Below are positions 1 through 12,200 of a stretch of DNA of 64,000 nucleotides, in pieces (position 1 is the stretch's first letter; every line of letters begins with the position of its first letter). A program made the translations under genes and the position numbers. This stretch comes from Pararge aegeria (taxonomy: Eukaryota > Arthropoda > Insecta > Lepidoptera > Nymphalidae): contig NC_053200.1 of assembly GCF_905163445.1 (NCBI RefSeq), forward strand, positions 16,368,001 through 16,432,000, given 5' to 3'. The notes beneath the pieces were generated by a model. That model searched no databases. It was not told where the DNA came from and saw nothing but the letters and a program-made list of their open reading frames with translations.

Positions 1-384
1 TACACTGGAATATATAAATGGCAACAGTGACTGAATTCCAATTTTCTAGCCGACTTCCCAAATCAATTTGAACTACAATCTACGCCCTCCCCGAGGGAAA
101 CTGCAAGTCAGCAGTTTCGATGCCAACGAATCCTTCGATATCGTCTTATTTGAAATAGCATGCAGAACACAATATTTACAGTTCCTCGGTTCGGAACTCT
201 CACTGCTCATCTAGACCATCGAATAACTAACAAACTAAAAACTTCCTGGAAAAAGATAAACTCGGTCTATTCGGTAATACGAAGGAAGGCGGAGTGACCA
301 ATAACAGGCCAGAGTCCACTAAACGGACACTATATGTCATATATGTACCGACAACCCTCTACAAAGCATGCTACACGTGCAACA
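1..384. other. No recognised feature
   Basis: Unique-looking AT-rich sequence without a supported exon, repeat or RNA gene. Confidence 0.5.
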
Positions 385-512
385 TGTGCTTGTTTCATTT
401 ACTTCAAGTAGGCCTCGTTTGCACTCTTAAAACGACAAATCAGTTTGTTTTTAGTACCACCGAACCGGTGGCAAATTCTACCGAGAAGAGCCGGCAAGAA
501 ACTTAGTGTAGC
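385..512 (-). mobile_element. LINE 3'-end fragment (Jockey/CR1-like family B)
   Basis: On the minus strand it shows the family's 3' UTR signature: TTTCTTGCCGGCTCTTCTC, then the GAACCGGTGGT block, then the AGGCCTACTTGAA end. The same signature follows the RT gene at 30375-32381. Severely 5' truncated. Confidence 0.75.
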
Positions 513-2085
513 CGGTTGATGCCGAATCTAATCTACCCAGGTCCATTCCTTTCAGTCTTCGGAAACCTAAGCGTCCTGTAAGAGTTCTGATATGAGCTTC
601 GATGGCTGGAGTAACAATTTCTCCTGATGATGAGAACATCACGACGACGGGCAAATTTATTTAAATATTTTTTACCCCACGGGACAGACAAAACCTATGC
701 GTTTCGCATCATTAACACTAACAAAGCGTGGCCGGGTTATTGCTAGTTGGATATAATATTTGTTTGTCAGAGGCCGGGCCACGTTGCGCGACCGGTGCGG
801 CCGCGTGAGACCTTCAGCGTGGCGCTGCATACGTTACGAGCGCACTCACTAGCAGCTTGACCGAAACAAGTTACCACTTTTGTGTACTTTACCGTGCGCG
901 CTGCTGTCGACAAATAAGGTCGGGCAATACAGCCTTTAGCACAGCGCACGGGAAAATAACCCTTACATACTATCAGCATTAAACGGTATAAAGCTCATAT
1001 CCTCTGAATATTTTATGTATGACTATCACGTACTCTGTGTAGAAACACTATCGCAAGGACGTTGGGAACACATGAATTAAGCATGAACAACATATTTGTG
1101 GCAGAACTTGTGTTTAACATGATATTTATCATAACTGTTAATAATCTTTTGTATTACGACGCGACTTTTTAAGACCATGATGTCATAAAAGGTGAGGGAC
1201 TATGCACAACTTGCACCACATACTTACTACGCGTATCGCGCAACGTTCCCTATGGCGCGTTTGCCATGTCGGTACAGGCCCAAGCTCGGTAATCTGTAAG
1301 ATCTGTACCAATTTGAGGAACTATTTGGAGCGGAAATTTGCGGTGTTACAGTTTTGCCGGGATGCTTTTAACTATTCCCAGCCGAAGCCTTCATCTTACA
1401 TAGCCTATAACTGGTCACTAACTAACTTGAGGACTAAAAGCCTTAGTAGAATAGCCTTAGCCTTAGTAGTAGAATAGAATAGAATATCTATTTGCTAAGT
1501 AAGAAGAAGAAGAAGTGAGTTAGTAATTAATTTCATTTTTTAATTTTTATAACCACGATTGATTTTCTACGCATTAAAGAAAAGATTACTGAATTGAAAA
1601 ATAGTAGTATTATGTATTTATTTATGGAATATGAATTATTTTCTTCCGTTAATTTAATGTTTTGTAGAGTAAATACTTACAATAGTATTAAACTGTAACA
1701 GTAGTTTTAAACAAATATTTGACCTCCATATACTCGATTTGTTGCAATATTTTTACAAGATTAGGTAATAAGTGTTTGATTAATTTAAAAAGTTAGATAG
1801 TTCCATCTCATCACGTGTATGTCTTCATTATATAATATTTTGCATCACACTTGTTCGTAACTTGCATCTTATTACCACCAACGACTACAATAAAATAAAT
1901 AATTGTGCCTTTGACATTTTCTTAAGTTGATTCTGTCATTTCTGACTACCATGCGACTTCAAAATGCTGTACAATCACTGTACAATGGAATAATTACTTT
2001 GTATTGGCTTTTACGGGTGCCTTTGTTATAGCCTTTGTCAACCAGTATATATATATATTTTTCATTCCTAAACTCTATTATATTT
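513..2085. other. Unique AT-rich sequence, small GC-rich patch, short microsatellite
   Basis: Contains a CpG-richer patch at 770-920, short GAATA- and CCTTAG-type repeats near 1440-1490, an AAG run at 1500-1515 and a TA run near 2045-2060. ORFs here are short and unrecognised. Confidence 0.5.
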
Positions 2086-2515
2086 AAAATAAAAATTGGT
2101 AAAAAAACTTTTTAAGTTAAACGGTTTTATGTTAAACATACATTGCAATGTTTAAGATAAATGTACTAAAAACCAAAAGATAATAAAATAGATACAGTCG
2201 TGGGAATTATAAACATATGCTTAGACTAGACTAAAATAAAACCGTGGGGCACGTCAATTGTCTACAAAAAAATAAAATTGCCTATTTTAACGACGAATTA
2301 AACGATTCTTCTATCGCACATTAAGTCGATAATTTGTAGACAATTGACGTGCCCCACGGTTTTATTTTAGTCTAGTCTATGCATATGTTTATAATTCCCA
2401 TGACTGTATCTATTTTATTATTTTTTAGTTTTTAGTACATTTATCTTAAACATTGCAATGTATGTTTAACATAAAACCGTTTAACTTAAAAAGTTTTTTT
2501 ACCAATTTTTATTTT
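2086..2515. mobile_element. Foldback element with 183-bp inverted arms
   Basis: Arms 2086-2268 and 2333-2515 are equal in length, have no gaps and differ at about four positions by hand alignment; the loop is 64 bp. As RNA it would form a very long duplex. High arm identity implies recent origin or arm homogenisation. No clear target-site duplication was found. It directly abuts the stop codon of a helicase fragment. A DNA-transposon foldback or MITE is likely, but the superfamily is unknown. Confidence 0.85.
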
Positions 2516-2740
2516 CTAGTTTATAGTTTTATTGCAAGGTTTCTTGCCCGTTATTTTATTGCAGTCCAACTCCTCTATACGTAGTCCCTGCAAAGATCTT
2601 ACTCTACTAAGAGCCACGTAGGCTTGACCTTCTTCAAACAGTTTCGCACCTAAGTATACGATTGCGTGATCCACAGTGCTGCCCTGCATTTTATGTATTG
2701 TAGAAGCCCATGATAGTATTAAAAAATTGTTAGCAGCCAT
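2516..2740 (-). pseudogene. Pif1/Helitron-type helicase C-terminal fragment
   Basis: A minus-strand open frame of 74 codons. Residues about 8-60 read WASTIHKMQGSTVDHAIVYL and then GQAYVALSRVRSLQGL. The MQGSTVDHA block and the QAYVALSRVRS block are the hallmark C-terminal motifs of Pif1-family superfamily 1 helicases, as found in Helitrons and other Pif1-carrying elements. Walker motifs and the rest of the helicase are missing, so it is a fragment rather than a working enzyme. Its stop codon (2516-2518) touches the foldback arm, and upstream lies a repeat containing the GCGGCGGCCATCTT motif. No frameshift is seen within the fragment, which suggests a fairly young insertion. Confidence 0.75.
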
Positions 2741-3065
2741 TTGGTAGCGGCGGCCATCTTAGATTTCAATTTGGCATAGTATATTGTATTCTGCTTGTTG
2801 AGCCCTTTCATTTGATACCCATATTGATGGGATTAATAAAACATAAATTATCCGCCATTTTGTAGCGGCGGCCATCTTGAATTTATAATGATAATGAATA
2901 AACATAATTGTATTGTCACCAAAATCCAAAGTGTATACAAAATTTCAGATTAATCGGTTGACAGGAAGAGGGTGAAATTTGAATTACTAAATTTTACCCA
3001 AGAATAATAAATAAAACAAACGGGGTAAGCTAAATAAAACCGTTTAATAAAGATATTTTGTAAGA
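2735..3065. repeat. Interspersed repeat with two GCGGCGGCCATCTT motifs
   Basis: Motif copies at about 2747-2760 and 2865-2878 share the context CCATTT(T/G)GTAGCGGCGG. A third relative is at 59213-59243. The following sequence (about 2925-3060) resembles the tail of a dispersed repeat. It may belong to the element that supplied the helicase fragment. Confidence 0.5.
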
Positions 3066-3069
3066 ACAA

Positions 3070-3925
3070 ATTAAATGTGAGGCAATAATAGTTATGCGTA
3101 TTATGTACATTGTAAATCACTTCTTAGCAAATATAATTCATCCATTTTATTATATTGTTTTTACATACTTCATTTATTAATTAATACGATGGGGCGAGTT
3201 TGATTCCCAACACGCACCTCTAACTTTTCTAAGTTATGTGAGTTTAAAGTAATAATTTGGTAAGGGCGTGAAGAAGGGACCAACCAACATACAACTCATT
3301 TATAATATTAAGTAAGGTCAGACGCATAGTTTCTTACATGTTACAATACTTATACTTATGTTACAATAATTTTACGATGTTTCAAAGTGATTGTGAATTT
3401 CCTTGGTTGGGTTAAAACCTATACTTACTAAATTTATGAAACACGCTTGCTAATTTTCACGCTATATTTAACACATCTTCATTTTATTTATGAATGCTAA
3501 ATTAAATTTTGTATGCTATGTTGTAATGCGATTGCTAATGAATCTATCAAGTAGTACACATAAGAATACAGTGCGCTAACTATATTATCGCTGTAAACAC
3601 AGATTGTGTCACTCATGCGCCGGTCGTATCGAATGTTAACTTCACTGTCAATCTGCTGATATTTGCCATGTAAACTATGGAAGGCTGATATTTAATTGCA
3701 TTTCAGACACAGAATGTTAATTACAGAGCATTGCAAAACTTGTACTTAGTCCTTTTCAACCAGAGCGTTCCAAAACATGGTTGTAAGAGTTGATATAAAT
3801 CGATTATCTTTATTTTATTAGCACCTTTTTATACTCGTAACGGTTCCTCTCTCCACTTTTCTGGGAGATAAAAATACTTGACGACTGAAGCGGGCACCCG
3901 ATTGTATAAAAAAAAAACTTTCCAT
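3070..3925. other. AT-rich sequence with a SINE-A fragment
   Basis: About 3190-3270 (+) matches the post-head part of tRNA-derived SINE family A (GATTCCC, then ACACGCACCTCTAACTTTT). The rest is unrecognised. Confidence 0.5.
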
Positions 3926-3927
3926 GA

Positions 3928-4145
3928 TTTTAAATAATTGATAGAAGTAAAGTTACTTTGCGGAATTTTATGATATATTATGAAAATTAAGCTTAATTTG
4001 CTGCACTCTGTCATACATTTGAGAATCTGTATGGTGTAATTTATAATTTCTTCAATCCTTACACTCCACACCAAACAGATCTTCGGCAATGTACCCTCTA
4101 CACACGTTTCGCTCCGAAACCGGAGCATCCTCAGGAGATGTTGAT
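3928..4145. mobile_element. Foldback MITE copy 1 (partial)
   Basis: Contains the terminal block ATTATGAAAATTAAGCTTAA and the internal block CACGTTTCGCTCCGAAACCG followed by CATCCTCAGGAGATGTTGA, shared with copies at 36038-36312 and 43485-43730. One terminal arm is missing. Confidence 0.75.
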
Positions 4146-4574
4146 TTTAGAATGAATAATTGTTGTGTATACAATTAATAATTTATCAAGAATTGTGGGG
4201 ATGTAATAATGAAACGCATTCCAATACTATCTACTTCCGACATGCAAATGATATGCAAAAGGTAAAATAATTAACTTATTTACCCGTGACTTCGCCCGTG
4301 TAGAATTTCGAAAACGTTAAAATTTCCTCAATAAGTTCTATTTTTATTGAAGATTATTTTTCAAGAAATGCTCTTGAAAGAACATTAAAATCAAAGACCA
4401 AATTTTACTGCTTAGCGGAAAAAAACACCCTGAAATAAACGACAAGACAGACAGATAGCATTTATAAAATCATTTTATGAGTTATTTTATCGACCTAGTA
4501 ATTAATCAAAAAAGATATCAATCAGAGATACCTTTCGAAATTACACTTAAATAATATTTACTAATTACACAAAA
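4146..4574. other. AT-rich sequence, possible Helitron-like remnant
   Basis: A CCCGTGACTTCGCCCGTG stretch (near 4283-4300) resembles ends of common lepidopteran Helitron-like repeats. Nothing else recognised. Confidence 0.35.
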
Positions 4575-5030
4575 AGTTGATATAAACAATCATCTTAATG
4601 GAAACGCAAATATATTAGTGAGTCTGAGAAAAATACAGATATCCTTTATGGGGATGGGTTTATGCTTTCATAACATGATACCGAAGGTAATATGAGATCT
4701 ACCTTTACCTAAGTTTAAACAATATATTAAAACTCATTTAGCCAAACGTGGTTACTAAACGAGTGACGAATTCCTTAAGGCCAAGGTTGCTTGGAGGCAG
4801 GCTATTCCGCTCTCACAACTCTTACAAAACTGAAAAGTTCTGAAGATTATTAAACTATAAAATTATGTTGGAAAGAGCAATCTGCTAAGTTTCTTGCCGG
4901 CTCTTCTCAGTGAATGCCTTCCGAACCGTTGGTAGAGTCACTACAAACAGACTGACTTAACGTTTGAAATGTGCCTATAAACTAGGCCTACCTGAAATAA
5001 ATGAATTTTAAATTTTGAATTTTATTTGGT
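4575..5030 (+). mobile_element. LINE 3'-end fragment (family B) with RT C-terminal remnant
   Basis: Degraded codons for the family's C-terminal stretch (before the KAAWRQ-like end near 4785-4800) are followed by the full 3' UTR: GAAAGAGCAATCTGCTAAGT, TTTCTTGCCGGCTCTTCTC and a terminal CTACCTGAAATAAATGAATT. Compare 32240-32590. Confidence 0.8.
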
Positions 5031-5290
5031 AATTCAAAAAATACCTACTCAAATTACACTGCTATAAATTCGAGAAAGGCGATTAAGAAGGAAAACATAA
5101 TATTTGAATACCAAGCACGGTCTCGGAACAAATGGTATGGTGGCTACAATCCCACCTGGTGGTAAGCGATGGTGCAGCCTAAGAAGATAGTCGGTTTCTA
5201 CGCGGCATTCCGGAACGCTAAACCACTTGACGTTGGGTGGTAACTAAAGCCTCCCACGTAACCAGAGAACCAGACCAGAGAAAATTCTGA
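5031..5290. repeat. SINE-C-related fragment upstream of the transporter
   Basis: About 5115-5280 shares GGCTACAATCCCACCTGGTG-type and ACCAGACCAGAG blocks with copies near 23380-23400 and 63250-63270. Orientation and full extent are uncertain. Confidence 0.4.
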
Positions 5291-5325
5291 AAATAATAAA
5301 TTCCCAAATTGGGAATTTATTATTT
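5291..5325. repeat. Perfect 17-bp inverted repeat
   Basis: Arms 5291-5307 and 5309-5325 are perfectly complementary around one central base (AAATAATAAATTCCCAA and its complement). It lies about 730 bp upstream of the transporter ATG. Confidence 0.8.
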
Positions 5326-5429
5326 ATACCGAAGATCGAGCTCGATAGTGATAAGAGCAGGGAAGTCGTGAAAGAGAGATGGCTGTACAGAAGTATGTAC
5401 AGTACGTGTGGAGGTCTCGGAACTGCTTC

Positions 5430-5600
5430 ATTGTGCACGAATCAACGCGCCCACCCGCCGCTCGGGCTGCTGACATTTAGCATTCAAAGAAAGAATAAAG
5501 AATAGCGATTATCATTTTATTAGTCGAGAGCCTAGCGCGCGCGCACACGTCTCCGAGGATTATTTCGCCGTTTCCTGCAATGCTGGATGCCCTCATTTCG
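5430..5600 (+). promoter_or_regulatory. CpG-richer stretch upstream of the transporter, possible promoter
   Basis: A GC- and CpG-rich patch (alternating CG around 5536-5545) in AT-rich DNA, ending about 450 bp before the ATG at 6054. Composition and position suggest a core promoter or 5' UTR exon. No TATA box or initiator was certain. Confidence 0.25.
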
Positions 5601-6053
5601 GAGTTATTACAAATTTGTGTTCTTCCTTCGAATGGTTCTCTTCCTGCCATCAACTACGCTCATTTCTGACCATCTGGTATGTATCGTTTAAAAATTCGAT
5701 TCGATCCGATTAAATTGTATTTTTATAGCTAAATACCTAGAGACATTTAAATGTAATACTTTAAAATCAATAAAAACATTAATTATTTGACTCTTTTATC
5801 GACTTTTCATAGAGACTTAAATCGTGTCAAGTTTTACCAAAATATTTAAAAGTAAACAAACATTCACGCATAAAACAACGAAGGTATTTTAGTGACAGCT
5901 AACATGAAAGACCCAAGGTTATATATGAAAAGTTGAATTTTAAAATGCTGCAGAAATTAAGGAACTGTACTAAGGATGTGGCAGTTTCAGATGGAATAAC
6001 TACCAAACAAGCCAATGCCAATAACAAAAATAGCTAAATAGATTTTTATAACA

Positions 6054-6250
6054 ATGGTCACAAAGAAGAACCAAGAAACGACTCCACTAGATGGCAATGA
6101 AGAGCCAGTAAAGCTGGATGCGGTGCTCAATAGGCTGGGTGCTTTCGGGAAGCACCAGCTGATCACCATGTGCATGCTGGCTCTGGTGTACGCCACCAAC
6201 TCCATGTACAACGTCAACTACGTCTTCGCAGTGGAGGATGTGAACTACAG
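6054..6250 (+). CDS. SLC22-like gene, coding exon 1
   Basis: Encodes residues 1-65 plus two bases of codon 66: a charged cytosolic N-terminus followed by TM1 (HQLITMCMLALVYATNSMYN). The donor is CAG|GTTTGG, which leaves phase 2; joined to exon 2 it gives the split Arg codon of VNYR|CKVAEC, matching the YRC-type junction typical of SLC22 loops. An upstream non-coding exon is possible but not visible. Confidence 0.88.
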
Positions 6251-9200
6251 GTTTGGTGACCTTTTGATTCCCAATTTATTACCTATCTCACTAAGAAATC
6301 TGTTTTTACTGGCATATTTTTATATTAAAGCGACATTTGAATAGTGTTGTCAATAATTATGAATTCGGAAATTTGATTCTTATTTTTATGTAGTCACTCA
6401 ACATGAAGTAGGTTTGAGTTTATAATAAAAGCAGGCAATGCTATTAGTTGTGACATCGATGAAGACAGAATATTTATAAACCCTATGAATAAATATTTAA
6501 TCGTTTGATATAACTTCGAACGTTCATCTAAACGAGTTTAATAATATGTCGGAGATTCGCAATTCTATGGTTTTGAACATGTTCACGAAGCTTATTTGGA
6601 GACAATGTTACATAATATTTAGCTTTAAAATAATAGTAATTCGACTTAACTTTTATATTGACGGCCGCTCAGTGGGCAGCGATGCTGCTTTCTGAGCCAA
6701 AGATTGTGGGTTCGATTCCCACAACTGGGCAATGTGTTGTGTGATGAACATGAATGTTTCTTAGTGTCTGGGTGTTTATGTAATAAAACTTTCATCAGTT
6801 AACTTAATACCCACAGCACAAGCTACTTTGGGGCTAGATAGCGATGTGTGTGCCACGCTGGCCGGATGCGAATTGATGGAATTCACACACCTTTGAGAGC
6901 ATTATGGAACTCTCAGACATGTAGGTTTCCCCACGATATTTTCCTTCACCGTTAAAGCAAGTGATATTTAAATTACTTAATGCAAATAACTTAAAAATTA
7001 CAGATGCATGTTAAAATTCGAATTCGAATTCGAAAGTGAAGCCGAAGTACTGGACTATCACCGCTTAACCACTAGACATACAAAGGACTAAAACCTATCA
7101 AGTCTTCAAAAAAGTAATGCTTGAAGAAGGTTTCCTCTAAGGTTTTACTTTCTTCTAGATTGACTACACAACACAACACACACAACATCTTTTACACATT
7201 TTCCCAGGTGCAAAGTGGCGGAATGCGAATCAGCCGGAACCTCCTTCGTAGTGCCGTGGCTCAACGCGTCAGACTCCGAGCTGGATAGCACTGGCTTCAA
7301 GCAGTGCCACCAGCATCCCCCTCTCGACAACACCTGCCGCGTCTTCAACACCAGCGTGTCGCGGGAGTGCAAGGAGTGGGCTTATGAGATACCTCATAGC
7401 TTTGTGGCTGAGGTGAGCTTTATCATCTATACTTATAACAACACTGCAACTGGACGATTCCTGTTCATTAAAATCATCGATAGAGAACCAAAAATAGATT
7501 TTTATTTAATGTCTGCATCGCATCAGTATACAGGTCCCTAAGAAGGTAGTGAAATATGCATTGCGGGATCGGGCGCATTGAATCAAAACTGCTTATGAAA
7601 AGTCAAAATTAAAGTCATGATCTACTTAATTGAGGTCCACTTTTGTTTCCCCAATTTCCCGAATTTTCAACACTGCGCTTTGCAACCGTACGCTTCGTGT
7701 TCATATTAGACATCTTGCAATTATTGCGAGCGCTATAAATCCGTTCTGAGCGAACTGCATTTGTGAGCCAAACCGAACAGAAACCTCTTACAACTGTAAG
7801 TTATTGGTAGCAACGAGATCTCTGCCAACGATACGATATGGGAAACGATTATGCTGCCCGCCCGCTTCCGCTGCGACTGCTACACTGAGAGAGCGCAGTC
7901 ACGTGTGGGGCGGTACTAGTACATTTACGTCGCTATAGCACACAGTACGAAATGTTGAACATCAACTTCAAATCATCATTATCATCATCATCATCAATCA
8001 ACCCATAACCGGCCCACTACAGAGCAAGCGTCTCCCATAAGATTGAGAAGGGTTTGGACTGTAGTCGGCCCCCCCGATCCAGTGCTGATTGGTAAACTTC
8101 ACACGCTTTTTAGAACATTATGGAGAACTCTTGGGCAAGTTTTCTCAGGATGTTGCCGGTCAAATAGACAATATAATATTTACACATATTTTTCAATAAT
8201 TTTAAGAACTTTGGTAGTTATTGTGATGTGTCTGAAAAACTCAAGCAATAGAAGCAAGCGAGGCTGAACTACTACTGTTACATAAGATGTGATTGGAACC
8301 TAGCGCAAGCCTATCTTGTAATTTCAGATTATAATTTAATAAAATCTATGGTACTTTTTTATGTTTCGAGTTTCTTAATATGGTTATCGCCTTCATATCA
8401 CTACTATGTATACATATTTCATGTAATGTAAGAATAAAAAAATATAAAAAAAAAATGCACAGTTCCTATAGGATTATATCCTAAAACGTACTTCTGTTAT
8501 TACCTCTCCGCGTCTATAGGCTTTCGCATGTATAACATTACTAGCCGTTGTCGCTTTCGTTGTCAGTGTTTAGGTATTAAGGTGTTTTACAAATCCCGTG
8601 CGAACTGCTTGTTTTCCTACGATGAAAATTAATCTATGTTACTCTCCGTTATTTCAACTAACTCTATGCCAAAAGTCAAGTTAATGATTGTTTGTAAGGG
8701 CGTGTAACAAGGACAATCAAATACACACTTTCATCTTTATAACATTAGTAGCTGCTACCCGAGTTCTTCGTCCGTATTCTTTATGGGTTTTTTACAAATC
8801 CCGTGGGAACCGTTTGTATCCGGGAAAAGAAGTAGCCTATGTTACTTCCAGTTCATTCAATTAACTCTATGCCAAAATTAAATTGATCGTTTGCTTAGTT
8901 AGAGCGTTAAAAAAGGACAAACAAAAAAAGAAACACCTTCGCAGTAAGGATTTAATAGGGGTATAGTATGAACATTTCAATTGTAGTATCCTATGGTTTG
9001 GGACATGTGCCCGCGGCCTCTCGGCGCAAAGGCGGCAGGTTCCTCGCGCTATCGGTCACATCTCGGCGTGACTTCTCGGCAGAGATAACAGTGCGTCGTA
9101 TTGTTAAATCTTTAATGCCTCAATGGAGTAGCGGCTGTATCTCGCGCCAGAGCCTTAATCAAATAACTGGCTCCTGTTATTACTTATTACGAGTCTACTG

Positions 9201-12200
9201 TCAGATAACAGAGCTGCCGCTATTGGCGAAATACTTAGCATGTTCGACTATGCATCACAAGGTATATAATGTATGACATTCTTAGGTCAGGTTAAAAAAA
9301 ATTAAGTGATTGCCCGCGTTCTTAGTCCGCTTTTACAATTTTTTTAAAAAATAAAAAAATGGGGGAAAATTATCGGTATATCAGAAGTGACCATAGTAAG
9401 GAAATATATCTAGAGAGTTTTAGTTATGGGTCACAAGTGGGATACTCATAGAATGAGGATGATAAATTATTTCTGCGCAAAGGTTTTACTCAACAGACAG
9501 CATCATGCGTGCCGCTTTATAAGAATGAATTAAAAAAAAGCCTTGTCATTAACGTGCGTATGAAACCAGAACGCCGCGAGGTTACTAGGACTTGCTGATT
9601 TATTGTTAGCAGTAGGTAAGCTAACTGTTTCAGAATCTTATATTGAGGATTCATATCATGGGTGTAGATAAAGTCTTGTACATGCAAGTGTTGATAATTA
9701 GGTATTAAAACACTCGTGATTTAATTTTAGAAATGCGTGTTTTAATAACCCTTGTTATAAAACAGTTGCATAAATAACCAATTTGTACCTATTAGCCTTT
9801 TAAAGGTTTATAATTCGGTTTTAAAGTCGGTCCAATTTTATTTTAAAACGTATACAATGTAATTTAAATACCATTGAATGTCTTTGTAATAAAATGTTTT
9901 TATTAGAAAAACTTACTACTAAACCTGGTAGTAATTGTATAATTATCAAGATAAATCCATAGTTTAATGTATTTTTAACACGATTTGGTCACTAATAAGC
10001 AGCTATGAATGTTATCTGCGCCCTTCGACTTTGCTTTGAATAGCAAATTGACAATACCGATTGACAATTATGAATGCATAGAGCTATTAAAACTATAAGG
10101 TATATATATACCTACTCGTTTACCTAGTGGTTCTCCACAAATTTTTTAGTGAGACACTCAGATTTTGCATTGTAAGGAAATGTTTTCAGCGTATATTTTA
10201 TCTATTACAGAAGTAAATAACTGATAGTAGTATTTACAAGATATTACTGATATTATATATAAGCCAACATTGAGATTAAATTCGTTCTTGATAAAAGATC
10301 CATGGCACTTATCTTAGTAAATTATTAGGAAAAATCGTGTACAGTCGAGTAGGTACGAGTGAGGTTAGAAATGAAATTATATACTCTACTCTGACCATCG
10401 GAAAAACTGACTGTTTTCACACTAACGCTTGAAACTAACGCTTTTTTAGCAGTCAATTCCGTACAGTCGCAGCGCTGAGAAAAAAAATCCGTCTACAAAT
10501 GACGAGATATGCCTGTAAATACATTAAAAAAAAACCGGGTCGCGTAAAATTAAGTTAGAGCAAATACTGCACTACCATGCGCATGCGCACAGGTGTCAAT
10601 CGTGGGTGCATGGCAATAAAGCCAACAAAGCACAAGGCGCGCAATTTGTTTGATACCGATACGGGTCGGTACTCGGCCGATTTGCATCGTTTTTGCGCGA
10701 ACCGATCATCCCGGCCGCACTGTCACCATATATCCGGTATTCGAAGGATTATTAACCTACTACTCTTTTGGAAATTAAAAGGAGAATCTTTTTAAATAAG
10801 AATTTAACACTCGATTTTTATAGTGACGCTACATAGATCTTATAAAACTGATCCTATCTTCACGCATACTCTTCGCCTGGTTGGAAATTCAAGACGTAAA
10901 CGTCACGTCATTCTTTTAATACTGATGGTCTATTGTCATTCGTCCTGCACATATTTTGAATCTAGTTTTTTCCCATTTAAATATGTGGATAATATAAAGA
11001 TCATTGGAGATAAGGGATTTCGTCCATTTTCGTTTCGTTGATACAAAGTTCTCTCATAAAATTAAGAAACCGCTGTTATTGCTTAGTTTTAAATAGTGTT
11101 TTAAATAGAAACCGAACCTGTTTTCCTGTATCCTAAGTCATCGGGCATAAAGTTCTAAACTCAAGCTCAATATGTTACGAGTACGCGTCTCGATTAATAA
11201 TGTGAGTTTGGCCACCCCTGTTTCTATGCTCGAATACAATCCGCCATGGCCCCCTCACGGGTACCTAATGGCTCGGCACGCATGACTCCAGTAAGGCAGG
11301 AATGCCCTTCATGATCCCCGCTGCATCAATGATTTGGTACAGTAGAATTGTACATATGAATTGTCCACTATAAACTTGCTAGCCGAGGATCCGTGAAACA
11401 TAGATTGATTATCATATTGCAATTTTTTCGCATACTTTCACAATATAAGGTCTTATGGGATCTTGTTGTGGGGAAAATCTTCAGATATTGAAAGTACGAT
11501 CGAAATAGGAGATAGGAGTACGATCATCATATAAACTTGGGTTACTCGAATCGCTTCGTGAAAAATTTAAACAAATAGATATACTTACAATAGCTTCGCT
11601 ATATATTTATAATAATATAGTCTCTGTGAAACATTCACATTTAGTGATATGATTACAATTAGTGAACAATTTGTGATATCTGCATATCGTCTGCGAAAGG
11701 TGCAGAACTTCTTTGTATACGCTTTTACAACATGATTGATTCTCAAGGTAATTCTGGACCTACCAATTCATACATTTCATAAATGTGTAAAAACACCTTA
11801 TACAGTGAACAATTGGAAGTTATTAATAACGAATAAGATCCAATCTCATGAAGTTATGTCGGAAACTTTACTCCATCAATGAATACAAATGCTGTTCTAC
11901 AATTGATCTTTTCTCATTGGTTGCAGTTCGGCTTGGCTTGCGAGGAATGGAAGCCTCCACTGGTCGGCACCATACACAGTTTCGGGAGTATGGTTGGACT
12001 GCTCGTCCAAGGACAGATCTCAGACAGGTCCAGTTTAATATTTTGCTACCAAATACATGATAATAAACTCCTTTATTTAGATGATCTTTATTCACTTTAA
12101 TATAATATCGTTTTATTATTAAACGATATTATATTACTTTTTAATATCGGCGATAACGTAGTGGTAAGGACCGATTTCGATCCCCGGTTACCTCTTACTT

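Noticed and set aside
5244..5438. 64-codon minus-strand ORF with hydrophobic stretch
   Set aside because: Overlaps the 17-bp palindrome and a SINE-like piece; no homology and would be read away from the transporter.
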